Positions 20,749 through 34,041 of a stretch of DNA of 64,000 nucleotides are shown here, in pieces. The DNA comes from Burkholderia pseudomultivorans (lineage in GTDB: Bacteria; Pseudomonadota; Gammaproteobacteria; Burkholderiales; Burkholderiaceae): NCBI RefSeq assembly GCF_902499075.1, contig NZ_CABVPP010000002.1, positions 180,390 through 244,389 of the forward strand. The letters are read 5' to 3'. Position numbers and translations under genes: made by a program. Numbering within the stretch: the stretch's first letter is position 1; each line of letters begins with the position of its first letter. The notes beneath the pieces were generated by a model. The model saw only the letters and a list, made by a program, of their open reading frames with translations, made no database searches and was not told the DNA's origin.

Positions 20749-21564
20749 ATGGCTATTACGCTCAAAAACGAACACGATATCGCCGAGATGCGCGTCGCAT
20801 GCCGTCTCGCGAGCGAAGTGCTCGACTTCATCACGCCGCATGTCGCCGCCGGCATCACGACGGCCGAACTCGACCGCCTCTGCCACGAGTACATGCTCAA
20901 CGAACAGGGCACGATCCCCGCGCCGCTGAACTACCAGCCGCCCGGCTATCCGCCGTACCCGAAGGCCACCTGCATCTCGGTCAACGACGTGATTTGTCAC
21001 GGCATCCCCGGCGAGAAGGTGCTCAAGAACGGCGACGCGCTGAACATCGACATCACCGTGATCAAGAACGGCTATTTCGGCGACACGAGCCGGATGTTCA
21101 TCGTCGGCGAAGGGTCGATCCTCGCGAAGCGCCTCGTGCAGACCACCTACGAGTGCATGTGGCTCGGTATCGACCAGGTCAAGCCGGGCGCGCATCTCGG
21201 CGACATCGGCCATGCGATCCAGAAGCATGCGGAAGCGCAGGGCTACAGCGTCGTGCGCGAATACTGCGGCCACGGCATCGGCACGGTGTTCCACGAGGAT
21301 CCGCAGGTCGTCCACTACGGCCGGCCGGGCACCGGCGTCGAACTGAAGCCCGGCATGATCTTCACGATCGAGCCGATGATCAACGCCGGCAAGCGCGACA
21401 TCCGCACGATGCCCGACCAGTGGACGGTCAAGACGCGCGACCGCAGCCTGTCCGCGCAGTGGGAGCACACGGTGCTCGTCACCGAGACCGGCTACGAGGT
21501 GCTGACCGTGTCGGCCGGCACGCCGGCGCGCCCGGTGTTCGCGCAACCCGCCGCAGCCGTCTGA
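20749..21564 (+). CDS. map: Methionine aminopeptidase, type I
   Basis: A 271-residue metalloenzyme that removes the initiator methionine from nascent proteins with small second residues. Seen: [14 protein letters not shown] (substrate His), the metal ligands in [20 protein letters not shown] (two Asp), [14 protein letters not shown] (His), IFTIEPMIN (Glu) and WEHTVLV (Glu), all in the correct order. Length matches E. coli Map (264) plus a short tail. It is divergent to rpsB, a very common arrangement, and precedes glnD by 44 bases on the same strand. Confidence 0.97.
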   Translation: MAITLKNEHDIAEMRVACRLASEVLDFITPHVAAGITTAELDRLCHEYMLNEQGTIPAPLNYQPPGYPPYPKATCISVNDVICHGIPGEKVLKNGDALNIDITVIKNGYFGDTSRMFIVGEGSILAKRLVQTTYECMWLGIDQVKPGAHLGDIGHAIQKHAEAQGYSVVREYCGHGIGTVFHEDPQVVHYGRPGTGVELKPGMIFTIEPMINAGKRDIRTMPDQWTVKTRDRSLSAQWEHTVLVTETGYEVLTVSAGTPARPVFAQPAAAV

Positions 21565-21608
21565 CGCGGCCGCTTCCACCCGCCCCGCCCGCCTCCGATC
21601 GCCCGCCC

Positions 21609-24185
21609 ATGAGCGCTCACGCCGCCCCCTCGACCGAAGCGCTGTCGCGGCGCGCCGAATTCAAGGCCGCGAAGGCCGACCTGCTCGAACGCTTCCGCGG
21701 CGCGACCCAGGTCGCGCCGCTGATGCACGCGCTGTCGAAGCTCACCGACGACGCGCTGCGGCGCGTGTGGGACGACTGCGGGCTGCCCGCGACGCTCGCG
21801 CTGGTCGCCGTCGGCGGCTATGGGCGCGGCGAGCTCGCGCCCTATTCCGACGTCGACATCCTGGTGCTGCTGCCCGACCCGCACGATGAAGCGCTCGACG
21901 CGCGCATCGAGCGCTTCATCGGGATGGCGTGGGATCTCGGCCTCGAAATCGGCAGCAGCGTGCGCACGGTCGCGCAGTGCATCGAGGAGGCGTCGCAGGA
22001 CGTCACCGTGCAGACCTCGCTGCTGGAAGCGCGCCGCATCGTCGGCAGCACCGCGCTGTTCGAGCGCTTCACGGTGCGCTACCACGAGGCGCTCGACGCG
22101 CGCGCGTTCTTCACCGCGAAGGTGCTCGAGATGCGCCAGCGCCACGCGAAGTTCCAGGACACGCCGTACAGCCTCGAGCCGAACGTGAAGGAAAGCCCGG
22201 GCGGGCTGCGCGACCTGCAGACGATCCTGTGGATCGCGCGCGCGGCCGGCTTCGGCAGCAGTTGGCGCGAACTCGACACGCGCGGGCTGATCACCGATCG
22301 CGAGGCGCGCGAGCTGCGCCGCAACGAAGGCTTCCTGAAAACGCTGCGTGCGCGGCTGCACGTGATTGCGGGTCGCCGCCAGGACATGCTCGTGTTCGAC
22401 CTGCAGACGCAGGCGGCCGAGAGCTTCGGCTACGCGCCGACGCCGGCCAAGCGCGCGAGCGAGCAGTTGATGCGCCGCTACTACTGGGCGGCGAAGGCCG
22501 TCACGCAGCTCGCGACGATCCTGATCCAGAACATCGAGGCGCAGCTGTTCCCGGCGACCAGCGGCATCACGCGCGTGCTGTCGCCCGATCGCTTCGTCGA
22601 AAAGCAGGGGATGCTGGAAATCGTCGACGACGGCGTGTTCGAGCGCCACCCCGATGCGATCCTCGAAGCGTTCCTGCTGTACGAGACGACCCGCGGCGTG
22701 AAGGGGCTGTCCGCGCGCACGCTGCGCGCGCTGTACAACTCGCGCGAGATCATGAACAACGTGTGGCGGCGCGATCCGCAGAACCGCCAGACGTTCATGC
22801 AGATCCTGCAGCAGCCCGAAGGCATCACGCATGCGTTCCGGCTGATGAACCAGACGAGCGTGCTGGGCCGCTACCTGCTGAATTTCCGCCGCATCGTCGG
22901 CCAGATGCAGCACGACCTGTATCACGTGTACACGGTCGACCAGCACATCCTGATGGTGTTGCGCAACATCCGCCGCTTCGCGGTCGCCGAGCATGCGCAC
23001 GAATACCCGTTCTGCAGCCAGTTGATCGGCAACTTCGAGCGCCCGTGGGTGCTGTACGTCGCGGCGCTGTTCCACGACATCGCGAAGGGCCGCGGCGGCG
23101 ACCACTCGACGCTCGGCATGGCCGATGCGCGGCGCTTCTGCCGCGAACACGGCATCACCGGCGACGACGCGGCGCTGATCGTCTGGCTGGTCCAGCATCA
23201 CCTGACGATGAGCCAGGTCGCGCAGAAGCAGGACACGAGCGATCCGGAAGTCATCAAGCGCTTCGCCGAACTCGTCGGCAACGAACGCCGGCTCACCGCG
23301 CTCTACCTGCTGACCGTCGCCGACATCCGCGGCACCAGCCCGAAGGTGTGGAACGCATGGAAGGGCAAGCTGCTCGAGGATCTGTATCGCGTCACGCTGG
23401 CGGTGCTCGGCGGCGCGAACCCCGATGCGCATTCGGAACTGAAGTCGCGGCAGGAACAGGCGCTCGCGCTGCTGCGCCTCGAGACCGTGCCCGACGACGC
23501 GCACCGCGCGCTGTGGGACCAGCTCGACATCGGCTTCTTCCTGCGCCACGACGCGGCCGACATCGCGTGGCAGACCCGCGTGCTGTACCGGCACGTGAAC
23601 GCCGACACCGCGATCGTGCGCGCGCGGCCGTCGCCGGTCGGCGATGCGCTGCAGGTGCTCGTCTACGTGAAGGACCGCCCCGACCTGTTCGCGGGCATCT
23701 GCGCGTATTTCGACCGCAACGGGCTGTCGGTGCTCGATGCGCGCGTCAGCACGACGCGGCACGGCTATGCGCTCGACAACTTCATCGTCACGCGCACCGA
23801 GCAGGACGTGCGCTACCGCGATATCGCGAACCTCGTCGAGCAGCAGCTCACGGCGCGCCTGGCCGAGGCCGCGCCGCTTCCGGAACCGTCCAAGGGGCGC
23901 CTGTCGCGACTGTCGCGGACGTTTCCGATCACGCCGCGCGTCGACCTGCGGGCCGACGAGCGAGGCCAGTACTACATCCTGTCCGTGTCCGCCAACGACC
24001 GGCCGGGCCTTCTCTATTCGATCGCGCGCGTGCTGGCCGAGCACCGGGTCGGCGTCCATGCGGCGCGGATCAATACGCTCGGCGAACGCGTCGAGGACGT
24101 CTTCCTGCTCGACGGTGCCGGCCTGTCCGACAACCGCCTGCAGATCCAGCTCGAAACCGAATTGCTGCGCGCGATCGCAGTCTGA
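21609..24185 (+). CDS. glnD: PII uridylyltransferase / uridylyl-removing enzyme
   Basis: An 858-residue bifunctional nitrogen sensor that uridylylates PII (GlnB/GlnK) when glutamine is low and removes UMP when it is high. Domains in order: nucleotidyltransferase with [20 protein letters not shown] (residues 69-88; Asp81 and Asp83 are metal ligands), a GlnD-specific linker, an HD hydrolase domain (His489-Asp490 in [13 protein letters not shown]), and two ACT domains near residues 673-750 and 780-858 that sense glutamine. The start at 21609 (MSAHAAPST) follows map by 44 bases; the frame is open much further upstream through map but only as a shadow. No PII gene lies in the window. Confidence 0.97.
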   Translation: MSAHAAPSTEALSRRAEFKAAKADLLERFRGATQVAPLMHALSKLTDDALRRVWDDCGLPATLALVAVGGYGRGELAPYSDVDILVLLPDPHDEALDARIERFIGMAWDLGLEIGSSVRTVAQCIEEASQDVTVQTSLLEARRIVGSTALFERFTVRYHEALDARAFFTAKVLEMRQRHAKFQDTPYSLEPNVKESPGGLRDLQTILWIARAAGFGSSWRELDTRGLITDREARELRRNEGFLKTLRARLHVIAGRRQDMLVFDLQTQAAESFGYAPTPAKRASEQLMRRYYWAAKAVTQLATILIQNIEAQLFPATSGITRVLSPDRFVEKQGMLEIVDDGVFERHPDAILEAFLLYETTRGVKGLSARTLRALYNSREIMNNVWRRDPQNRQTFMQILQQPEGITHAFRLMNQTSVLGRYLLNFRRIVGQMQHDLYHVYTVDQHILMVLRNIRRFAVAEHAHEYPFCSQLIGNFERPWVLYVAALFHDIAKGRGGDHSTLGMADARRFCREHGITGDDAALIVWLVQHHLTMSQVAQKQDTSDPEVIKRFAELVGNERRLTALYLLTVADIRGTSPKVWNAWKGKLLEDLYRVTLAVLGGANPDAHSELKSRQEQALALLRLETVPDDAHRALWDQLDIGFFLRHDAADIAWQTRVLYRHVNADTAIVRARPSPVGDALQVLVYVKDRPDLFAGICAYFDRNGLSVLDARVSTTRHGYALDNFIVTRTEQDVRYRDIANLVEQQLTARLAEAAPLPEPSKGRLSRLSRTFPITPRVDLRADERGQYYILSVSANDRPGLLYSIARVLAEHRVGVHAARINTLGERVEDVFLLDGAGLSDNRLQIQLETELLRAIAV

Positions 24186-24201
24186 ATGAATCCCAGCGTT
24201 T

Positions 24202-26142
24202 ATGCGCACCAAATTGACCGTCAAGAATCCGCGGCCGGCGTCGCCGACCCGCGCACCTGTCCGCTCCGGCAGCCTCGTCGCCCGCAAGCCGGTGCGCCCC
24301 GCTGCGCCCGCCGCGGCAGACAAGCCGGCCCGTCCGAAGCCGGCGGCCGCCCCGAAGGCGGCCGGCGAGCGCGCGTCCAAGCCGCGCGGCACCGCGAGCG
24401 AAACGCGCCCGGGCGCGGATCGGGCCACGGCGAAGCGCGCACCGCGTGACGGCGGCGCGGGACGTGCCGGCGAAGGCCGGCCGTCGCGCAGCGCCGACGG
24501 CAAGCCGGCACCGCGCGGCGAAGCCCGTTCGTACCGCGGTGCGGACGCGAAGCCTGCGGGCGAGCGCACGTTCGGCCGTGGCAAGCCCGATGCGGAAGGC
24601 GCGAAGCGTCCGGCCTATCGCGATACGGCAGGCGGCGAAGGCGCGAAGCGCAGTTTCGGCGAGCGCCGCACGTCGTCCGATCGTCCGGCGCGTCGCAGCG
24701 ATGACGATGCCCGGCCGCATCGCGCCGGCGCGGAAGGCGGCAAGCGCCCCTCCTATCGCGACACGGCAGGCGGTGAAGGTGCGAAGCGCAGCTTCGGCGA
24801 GCGCCGCACGCCGTCCGATCGTCCGGCGCGTCGCAGCGACGACGACGCACGGCCGCGTCGCGCCAGTGCCGGCGCAGAAGGCGGCAAGCGCGCGCCCTAC
24901 CGCGACTCGGCAGGCAGCGAAGGCGGCAAGCGCCCGTCCTACCGCGACACGGCCGGCGGTGAAGGCACCAAGCGCAGCTTCGGCGAGCGTCACACGCCGT
25001 CCGATCGTCCGGCGCGTCGCAGCGGTGACGAGGACCGCCCGCGCCGCGCCAGCGCCGGCACGGAAGGCGGCAAGCGCCCGTCCTACCGCGACACGGCAGG
25101 CAGCGAAGGCACCAAGCGCAGCTTCGGCGAGCGTCGCACGCCGTCCGATCGTCCGGCGCGTCGCAGCGATGACGAGGCCCGCCCGCGTCATGCCAGCGCC
25201 GGCACGGAAGGCGGCAAGCGGCCGGCCTATCGCGACACGGCAGGCGGCGAAGGCACGAAGCGCAGCTTCGGCGAGCGCCCCGCACGCCCGGCACGCGACG
25301 GCGCCGAGCGCCGCCCCGGTGCCGGCATCAAGACCGCGCAACCGGTCAAGCGCCGCACAGCCGACGTCGACCATGGCGACGAAACCGGCCTGATGCGCCT
25401 GTCGAAGCGCATGTCCGAGCTCGGCCTGTGCTCGCGCCGCGAAGCCGACGAATGGATCGAAAAGGGCTGGGTACTCGTCGACGGCGAACGCATCGACACG
25501 CTCGGCACCAAGGTGCGCGCCGACCAGCGCATCGAAATCGACGAACGCGCGCAGGCCGCCCAGGCCGCTCAAGTGACGATCCTGCTGCACAAGCCGGTCG
25601 GCTACGTGTCGGGCCAGGCCGAGGACGGCTACGAGCCGGCCGCCGTGCTGATCACGCGCGACAACCACTGGAGCGGCGATCGTTCGCCGCTGCGCTTCTC
25701 GCCGCAGCATCTGCGCACGCTCGCGCCGGCCGGTCGGCTCGACATCGACTCGACGGGCCTGCTCGTGCTCACGCAGAACGGCCGGATCGCGAAGCAGCTG
25801 ATCGGCGAACAGTCGGACGTCGACAAGGAATACCTGGTGCGCGTGAAATTCGGCGAGCGCCTGACCGACATCGACCAGCATTTCCCCGCCGAATCGCTCG
25901 CGAAACTGCGTCACGGCCTCGAACTCGACGGCGTCGCGCTGAAGCCCGCGATGGTGAGCTGGCAGAACGGCGAGCAGTTGCGCTTCGTGCTGCGCGAAGG
26001 CCGCAAGCGCCAGATCCGCCGCATGTGCGAACTGGTCGGCCTCGAGGTGGTCGGCCTGAAGCGCGTACGCATGGGCCGCGTGATGCTCGGCGCGCTGCCG
26101 CAGGGCCAGTGGCGCTACCTGTCGGCCGACGAGTCGTTCTGA
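24202..26142 (+). CDS. rluB: 23S rRNA pseudouridine synthase (RluB type) with a long repetitive N-terminal region
   Basis: A 646-residue protein. The C-terminal part (from about residue 395) is a standard RsuA/RluB enzyme: S4 RNA-binding domain ([20 protein letters not shown]), then the catalytic domain with [11 protein letters not shown] and [15 protein letters not shown], Asp514 being the catalytic residue of GRLD, ending in [17 protein letters not shown]. In E. coli RluB makes pseudouridine 2605 in 23S rRNA. The first about 390 residues are disordered and very basic. They include about five imperfect copies of a unit of roughly 48 residues ([20 protein letters not shown], then [14 protein letters not shown]) between about residues 133 and 360. 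Such tails are known in betaproteobacterial RluB but are variable. It starts 16 bases after glnD; a terminator follows. Confidence 0.92.
   Translation: MRTKLTVKNPRPASPTRAPVRSGSLVARKPVRPAAPAAADKPARPKPAAAPKAAGERASKPRGTASETRPGADRATAKRAPRDGGAGRAGEGRPSRSADGKPAPRGEARSYRGADAKPAGERTFGRGKPDAEGAKRPAYRDTAGGEGAKRSFGERRTSSDRPARRSDDDARPHRAGAEGGKRPSYRDTAGGEGAKRSFGERRTPSDRPARRSDDDARPRRASAGAEGGKRAPYRDSAGSEGGKRPSYRDTAGGEGTKRSFGERHTPSDRPARRSGDEDRPRRASAGTEGGKRPSYRDTAGSEGTKRSFGERRTPSDRPARRSDDEARPRHASAGTEGGKRPAYRDTAGGEGTKRSFGERPARPARDGAERRPGAGIKTAQPVKRRTADVDHGDETGLMRLSKRMSELGLCSRREADEWIEKGWVLVDGERIDTLGTKVRADQRIEIDERAQAAQAAQVTILLHKPVGYVSGQAEDGYEPAAVLITRDNHWSGDRSPLRFSPQHLRTLAPAGRLDIDSTGLLVLTQNGRIAKQLIGEQSDVDKEYLVRVKFGERLTDIDQHFPAESLAKLRHGLELDGVALKPAMVSWQNGEQLRFVLREGRKRQIRRMCELVGLEVVGLKRVRMGRVMLGALPQGQWRYLSADESF
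24598..25290 (+). repeat. Coding minisatellite in rluB, about 144-150 bp per unit
   Basis: About five imperfect tandem copies, each encoding (E/G)[15 protein letters not shown], (A/T)[18 protein letters not shown] and a short acidic/basic spacer ending ASAGT. The third copy carries an extra duplicated half unit ([14 protein letters not shown]). Copies differ at scattered bases, so the array is old but still recombination-prone. All units keep the reading frame. Confidence 0.88.
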
Positions 26143-26180
26143 CGGCCGCCGGCGCGTCGCCGCGCCGACGCCCTTGACGA

Positions 26181-26203
26181 AGCCCGCGCAAGCGGGCTTT
26201 TTT
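26181..26203. terminator. Rho-independent terminator between rluB and def
   Basis: The stem GCCCGC / GCGGGC, flanked by A/T pairs with a GCAA loop, is followed by six T on the plus strand. rluB and def converge here; it clearly serves rluB and could also end def transcripts. Confidence 0.85.
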
Positions 26204-26207
26204 CTGC

Positions 26208-28852
<2,645 letters not shown>

Positions 28853-28979
28853 TTATCTCAGTTTGGCGCCATGGCGGGGGCGCGCAATCGGCACGCGCAA
28901 GGCTCGTTGCAGTGCCGCATGCGCGGTTCGGCGCAGTCGCGGGCAACGCCGGCCGAAGCCCGCCGCCCGCGCGTTCGCG

Positions 28980-30305
28980 TTACTGGCTGAAGAGGCGGCG
29001 CGTGACCGGCGAACCGGCCGGAATGCCCGCCTGCTCGAGCTTCGCGTACAGCTTCATCAGCTGCTGCTCGATCGCGAGCAGCGTCGACTCCGGCAGCGGC
29101 CGGCGCGAGTCGTCGACGACGCGCGCGCCGATCCGCTCGGACAGCGACTTCGCGTAATCGCACATCAGCCGGAACGGCAGGATGTCCTCTTCGGCGACCG
29201 GCACGTCGAGCACCAGCGTGATCATGTTGCCGCCCTTGTACGTCAGGTCGTCGCGCAGGAAGTTCGTGTCGCCGAACTGCAGCATGAACACCGGGTTCTG
29301 CTTCGCGTCGAGCTTCACGAAGCGCGTGCCGTCGCGCGACAGCAGCAGCCCGTCCTGCGATGCGACGGCCTGCACGTAGTTCGCCGACCACGGCGCGCCG
29401 TCCGACATCACGTTGATCGACAGTTGCGCGTCGCACTGCGCCGCGAAGCCGTCGAGTTCGCGCGCCATCGCGACGGTTTCCATCATGTCCGGGAATTCGG
29501 GCGCGCCGTCGATCGCGTCGGCGAACTGCTGGACGCCCGTCACGAATTCGGAGAACTCGAGTTCGTTCAGCGCGCCGCTGCGGTTCGCGAGCTGGGCGGC
29601 CGCACGCAGTTCCTCGTAGCGCACGCCGTTTTGCAGCAGTTCCCAGTGGCCGCCCTCCGGCTTGCCTTCGATATGCACCGGCTTGCTGCCCGCGCGGCGC
29701 AGCCGCTGCGCGACGGGCAGGATCTTGTCGCCCGGCAGCGGCGCGCCGAGGCGGATCGGCACGATGCAGTCGATGCGGCGATCGACGACGGTCGGCGGCG
29801 CCGACGAAATCGTCGTCGCGGCCGGCAGCACCGGCTCGGCACGCTCGGCGGAGCCGGCCGATGCCGGCTGCTCCGCCGGTGCCGCGCTTTCGCCGTCGGC
29901 GGCCGGTTCCGTCGATTCGGCCGGCTCGACCGAATGCGTCGACTCGGCCGCGGCCGGTTCGGCCGTATCGACCGGCACGTCGCTGCCCGTCGCCTCGGCC
30001 TGCAGGTCAGCCGGCGTGTCGGCCGGCGCGGCGCCGCCGAACGTCGGCTCGACGCGCGCGGCTTCGACCGGCGCGCTGCCGGCGGCCGCAGGCGCGGCGG
30101 GCTCGCGCCGCACGGGCTGGCGAACCGGCTCGATGAACGGCCGGTCCTCGTCGCGCTCAGGGCGATTCATCGCCTCCGCCGCCTCTTCCGGCATCGGCCG
30201 CGGCATCCTGCGCCGCACCTTCGCGCCCTGCCATGCGTTGTAGACCACGACGCCGCCCACCACGACGGCGCCCGCGCCGATCAAACCGAGTGTCAACTCG
30301 TCCAT
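28980..30305 (-). CDS. zipA: ZipA-like cell division protein (FtsZ-binding C-terminal domain)
   Basis: A 441-residue protein with ZipA architecture. One N-terminal transmembrane segment (about residues 5-24) is followed by a basic patch (KVRRRMPRPMP). A long Pro/Ala/Glu-rich low-complexity linker (about residues 45-200) leads to a globular C-terminal domain from about residue 220 to the end. In E. coli the equivalent domain binds the FtsZ tail and tethers the Z ring to the membrane. Sequence identity to gammaproteobacterial ZipA is low, so the call rests on architecture and on position between ligA and smc. The start at 30305 (MDELTLGLIGAGAVVVGG) puts the membrane helix at the very N terminus. 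Confidence 0.82.
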   Translation of the reverse strand: MDELTLGLIGAGAVVVGGVVVYNAWQGAKVRRRMPRPMPEEAAEAMNRPERDEDRPFIEPVRQPVRREPAAPAAAGSAPVEAARVEPTFGGAAPADTPADLQAEATGSDVPVDTAEPAAAESTHSVEPAESTEPAADGESAAPAEQPASAGSAERAEPVLPAATTISSAPPTVVDRRIDCIVPIRLGAPLPGDKILPVAQRLRRAGSKPVHIEGKPEGGHWELLQNGVRYEELRAAAQLANRSGALNELEFSEFVTGVQQFADAIDGAPEFPDMMETVAMARELDGFAAQCDAQLSINVMSDGAPWSANYVQAVASQDGLLLSRDGTRFVKLDAKQNPVFMLQFGDTNFLRDDLTYKGGNMITLVLDVPVAEEDILPFRLMCDYAKSLSERIGARVVDDSRRPLPESTLLAIEQQLMKLYAKLEQAGIPAGSPVTRRLFSQ

Positions 30306-30389
30306 GCACGCTCCATCAGCAATTCTTCTGATCGGATCCGCGAACGGGCGCCCATGCGCCGCGCGCCCGCGGTCCGGTTTCGTCAAACG

Positions 30390-33300
30390 TCAATTCTGGG
30401 CAAAACCCGCGGCGGTTTCCATGTCCACCGCGACGATCCGCGACACGCCCTGCTCCTGCATCGTCACGCCGATCAGCTGCTGCGCCATCTCCATCGCGAT
30501 CTTGTTGTGCGAAATGAACAGGAACTGCGTCTTGTCGGACATCGCGCGCACCAGATTCGCGAAACGCTCGGTGTTCGCGTCGTCGAGCGGCGCGTCGACC
30601 TCGTCGAGCAGACAGAACGGCGCCGGGTTCAGCTGGAACATCGCGAACACCAGCGCGGTGGCCGTCAGCGCCTTCTCGCCGCCCGACAGCAGGTGAATCG
30701 TCGCGTTCTTCTTGCCGGGCGGCTGCGCCATCACCTGCACGCCGGCATCGAGAATCTCGTCGCCCGTCATGATCAGCTTCGCCTGCCCGCCGCCGAACAG
30801 GCGCGGGAACAGATCGCTGAAATGACGGTTGACCTCGTCGAAGGTTCCCTGCAGCAGCGTGCGGGTTTCCTGGTCGATCTTGTGGATCGCGTCCTCGAGC
30901 GTCGTGATCGCGTCGGTCAGGTCGGCCGACTGCGCGTCGAGGAACACCTTGCGCTCGCTCGCGGCCTTCAGCTCGTCGAGCGCGGCCATGTTCACCGGGC
31001 CGAGCGCATTGATCGCGTTGTTCAGGCGCGTGACCTCGCCCTGCAGGTACGATGGCTTCAGGTCCGGCGTCAGCTTCTCGCGCAGCGCTGCCTCGTCGAC
31101 CTCGGCCGCCGCGAGCTGCTCGGCGAACTGCTCGACGGACAGGCGCGCGGCCTGCTCCTTCAGCTGCAGCTCGGTGATGCGGTCGCGCAGCGGTTGCAGC
31201 GAACGCTCGGCGACCAGGCGCTGCTCGTCCGACGCACGCAGCTTCGACGTCAGGTCGTCGAGCTCGATGCGTGCGGCCTGCAGCGCCTCCTCCTTCACCG
31301 CGCGAATCTCGAGCGCGTCCTGCAGCCCCGTGTGCGCGGTCTGCTCGTTGATCGTCTCGAGTTCGGCGCGCGCGTCTTCCAACGATGCTGCGACCCGCTC
31401 GCTCTGCTCGTGTGCGACCTGGATGCTGCGCTTCAGCTCGTCGATCCGGGTCGCCGCGTTGCGCGCGGCGAAGCGGGCGTCGTTCGCGCCGCGCTCGAGA
31501 TCGCGCGCCTGCTGGCGCGCCTGCGTCAGCGACTCGTCGAGCGCCTCGAACGCGAGCTGGTTGTCCTCGAAGCGCGCCTGCAATTCCGCGAGCTCGCCGT
31601 CGAAGCGCTCGAAATTCGCTTCTGACTCCGCGCGCAGCGCGCGCTGCTCGTCGATCTGCGCGCCGATTTCCTCGAGTTCCTCGCGGATCTGCGTGCTGCG
31701 CTGCGTGTAGCGTTCGTGCGCCTGCGCGAGCTTCAGCACGTCCATCTGCAGCGCATGCACGCGCTGCGTCGCGCGTTCGGCCTGCGCACGCACGTCGCCG
31801 AGCGCCTGCGTGGCCTGCGTATGCGCGGCTTCGGCGCGCACCGCCGCGGTGCGCGCCTCGTCGGCGAGCAGCGCCTGCGCGCGCACCTGGCGCGTCAGGT
31901 TCTCGATTTCCTGCTGGCGGGCCAGCATCCCGGCCTGCTCCGAATCGGCCGCGTACAGCTGCACGCCGACGCGCGTGACGATATGGCCGGCCTTCACGAC
32001 GAACGCGCCGCCTGCCGGCAGCTGCGTGCGCGTCGCGAGCGCCTGCGCGACGTCGTCGGCGACGTACACGTTGCCGAGCCAGTCGTTCAGCACCGCACGG
32101 ATGCCCGCATCGTCGATGCGCACCAGCGACAGCACGGGGCGCAGCCCGGACACCGCCGCGGCCGGCTCGCCGGCGGCCGGCGGCGCGTAGAACGCGAGCT
32201 TCGCGGGCGGCGCGTCGGTCGCGAACGCCTTCACCCAGTCGAGATTCGACACCTCGAGCGCGGCGAGGCGCTCGCGCAGCACCGCTTCGAGCGCCGCTTC
32301 CCAGCCCGGCTCGACGTGCAGCTTCTTCCACAGACGCGGCAGCGCGCCGAGCTCGTGCTTGTCGAGCCACGGCTGCACCTTGCCTTCCGTCTGCACGTTT
32401 TCCTGCAGCTGCTTCAGTGCGGCGAGGCGCGCCTCGAGCTGGTGGATCTGCGCGCTTTCGGCCTGCACGCGCTCCTGCGCGGCGCGGCGCTCGCCGTCGA
32501 GGCGCGGCACCGTCTCCTGCGCGTCGGCGAGGCGCGCCTGCGCTTCGGCCAGGATTTCCTCCTGCTCGGCGAGCTGCATGCGCAGTTCCTCGAGCTGCGC
32601 CTCGTCCGGCGCGTCGAGCCCGCCCGCTTCGGCCTTCAGCCGTTCGTGACGCTGCTGCAGCTGCTGCAGCTGCTGGTCGGCGTTGCGCTGGTGCGCGGCC
32701 TCGAGCTTAAGCGACTGTTCGGTCTGCGCGATCCGCGCGCGCTCGTCGTTGAGCTGCGCTTGCGCATCGCGCCACTTCGCCTCGAGCGCCGGCAGCGCGT
32801 CGTGCTTGGCCGCTGCGTCGTCTTCGGCGAGCGCGGCCTTCTCGTCGGCCATCGCGCGCGCCTCTTCGGCTGCCTCGAGTTCGTCCTGCGACTTCTCGGC
32901 CTGCGCGCGCCACTGCTCGCGCTGCGCGTTCAGCGCGGCGATCTGCGCCTGCACGCGGTTGCGCGATTCGACGATGAACTTGATCTCCGCCTCGAGGCGG
33001 CTGACTTCGGCGTTCGCCTCGTACAGCGCGCCCTGTGCGCCCTGCATCGCGTCGCTCGCCGCGTAGTGCGCGACGCGCAGCGTCTCGAGCTGCGACTCGA
33101 CTTCGCGCAGCTTCGCGGTCTGCGCCTCGAGGTCGATCTGCGCCTGCTCGATCGCGCGCTGCTGCTTTTGCTGCTCGCCGGCGGCCTCGTTCTTGCGCAG
33201 CAGCCACAGCAGGCGCTGCTTCTCCTCGCCGTCGGCGACGAGTTCCTTGTACCTGGTCGCAACGACCGCCTGCGCCTCGAGCTTCTCGAGGTTCGCGCCG

Positions 33301-33902
33301 AGCTCGCGGATGATGTCCTCGACGCGCGTCAGGTTCTCGCGCGTGTCGTGCAGGCGGTTCTCGGTCTCGCGGCGGCGCTCCTTGTACTTCGACACGCCCG
33401 CGGCTTCCTCGAGGAACACGCGCAGCTCCTCGGGCTTCGCCTCGATGATCCGCGCGATCATGCCCTGTCCGATGATCGCGTACGCGCGCGGGCCGAGGCC
33501 GGTGCCGAGGAAGATGTCCTGGATGTCGCGGCGGCGCGCCGGCAGGTTGTTGATGTAGTAGCTCGACGTGCCGTCGCGCGTCAGCACGCGCTTCACGGCG
33601 ATCTCGCCATACTGGCCCCACTGCCCGGCCGCGCGGCCGTCGGAGTTGTCGAAGATCAGCTCGACGCTCGCCCGGCTGCCGGGCTTGCGGGCGGTCGAGC
33701 CGTTGAAGATCACGTCCTGCATCGACTCGCCGCGCAGCTCGGAGGCACGCGACTCGCCGAGCACCCAGCGCACGGCGTCGATGATGTTGGACTTGCCGCA
33801 CCCGTTCGGGCCGACCACGCCGACAAGCTGGCCCGGAACCTGGAAATGCGTGGGATCGACGAAGGATTTGAAGCCAGCGAGTTTGATCGAGCTCAGACGC
33901 AC
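30390..33902 (-). CDS. smc: Chromosome segregation protein SMC
   Basis: A 1170-residue condensin ATPase. Seen: N-terminal head MRLSSIKLAGFKSFVDPT with Walker A GPNGCGKSN at residues 31-39, two long coiled coils (rich in Q, E, A, R), a central hinge near residues 510-650 (WLDKHELGALPRLWKKLHVE), and the C-terminal head with the ABC signature LLSGGEKALTA (near residue 1072) and Walker B FCLLDEVDAPLDD. It compacts and segregates DNA with ScpA/ScpB, which are not in the window. The start is GTG at 33902; no ATG is compatible with the family N terminus, and the longer open frame to 34031 is not conserved. Most betaproteobacteria use SMC rather than MukB, consistent with this. Confidence 0.97.
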   Translation of the reverse strand: MRLSSIKLAGFKSFVDPTHFQVPGQLVGVVGPNGCGKSNIIDAVRWVLGESRASELRGESMQDVIFNGSTARKPGSRASVELIFDNSDGRAAGQWGQYGEIAVKRVLTRDGTSSYYINNLPARRRDIQDIFLGTGLGPRAYAIIGQGMIARIIEAKPEELRVFLEEAAGVSKYKERRRETENRLHDTRENLTRVEDIIRELGANLEKLEAQAVVATRYKELVADGEEKQRLLWLLRKNEAAGEQQKQQRAIEQAQIDLEAQTAKLREVESQLETLRVAHYAASDAMQGAQGALYEANAEVSRLEAEIKFIVESRNRVQAQIAALNAQREQWRAQAEKSQDELEAAEEARAMADEKAALAEDDAAAKHDALPALEAKWRDAQAQLNDERARIAQTEQSLKLEAAHQRNADQQLQQLQQRHERLKAEAGGLDAPDEAQLEELRMQLAEQEEILAEAQARLADAQETVPRLDGERRAAQERVQAESAQIHQLEARLAALKQLQENVQTEGKVQPWLDKHELGALPRLWKKLHVEPGWEAALEAVLRERLAALEVSNLDWVKAFATDAPPAKLAFYAPPAAGEPAAAVSGLRPVLSLVRIDDAGIRAVLNDWLGNVYVADDVAQALATRTQLPAGGAFVVKAGHIVTRVGVQLYAADSEQAGMLARQQEIENLTRQVRAQALLADEARTAAVRAEAAHTQATQALGDVRAQAERATQRVHALQMDVLKLAQAHERYTQRSTQIREELEEIGAQIDEQRALRAESEANFERFDGELAELQARFEDNQLAFEALDESLTQARQQARDLERGANDARFAARNAATRIDELKRSIQVAHEQSERVAASLEDARAELETINEQTAHTGLQDALEIRAVKEEALQAARIELDDLTSKLRASDEQRLVAERSLQPLRDRITELQLKEQAARLSVEQFAEQLAAAEVDEAALREKLTPDLKPSYLQGEVTRLNNAINALGPVNMAALDELKAASERKVFLDAQSADLTDAITTLEDAIHKIDQETRTLLQGTFDEVNRHFSDLFPRLFGGGQAKLIMTGDEILDAGVQVMAQPPGKKNATIHLLSGGEKALTATALVFAMFQLNPAPFCLLDEVDAPLDDANTERFANLVRAMSDKTQFLFISHNKIAMEMAQQLIGVTMQEQGVSRIVAVDMETAAGFAQN

Positions 33903-34041
33903 GGCGGTATCGGATGTGAAGAAGAGGTGAAACGAACAGCGGCGCGCGACGCCGGACCTGACGGCCCGTTCGCGCCGCGCGCCTCCGGAATTCAAAAACG
34001 GGGCCGCGCACTCAAGCGTTGGGCCCCGCAAACGGCTTCAA

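Noticed and set aside
21492-24584. 1030-codon open frame opposite glnD
   Set aside because: Same reasoning; no start signal or domain, and glnD is full length with all motifs.
24598-25290. CRISPR-like array
   Set aside because: Repeats are 144-150 bp, coding, without unique spacers or cas genes nearby.
24070-25914. 614-codon Ala-rich repetitive open frame opposite rluB
   Set aside because: Its repeats merely mirror the rluB minisatellite on the other strand; no known domain.
33902-34031. 43-codon N-terminal extension of smc
   Set aside because: The conserved SMC head starts at the GTG codon at 33902; upstream residues are unlike any SMC.
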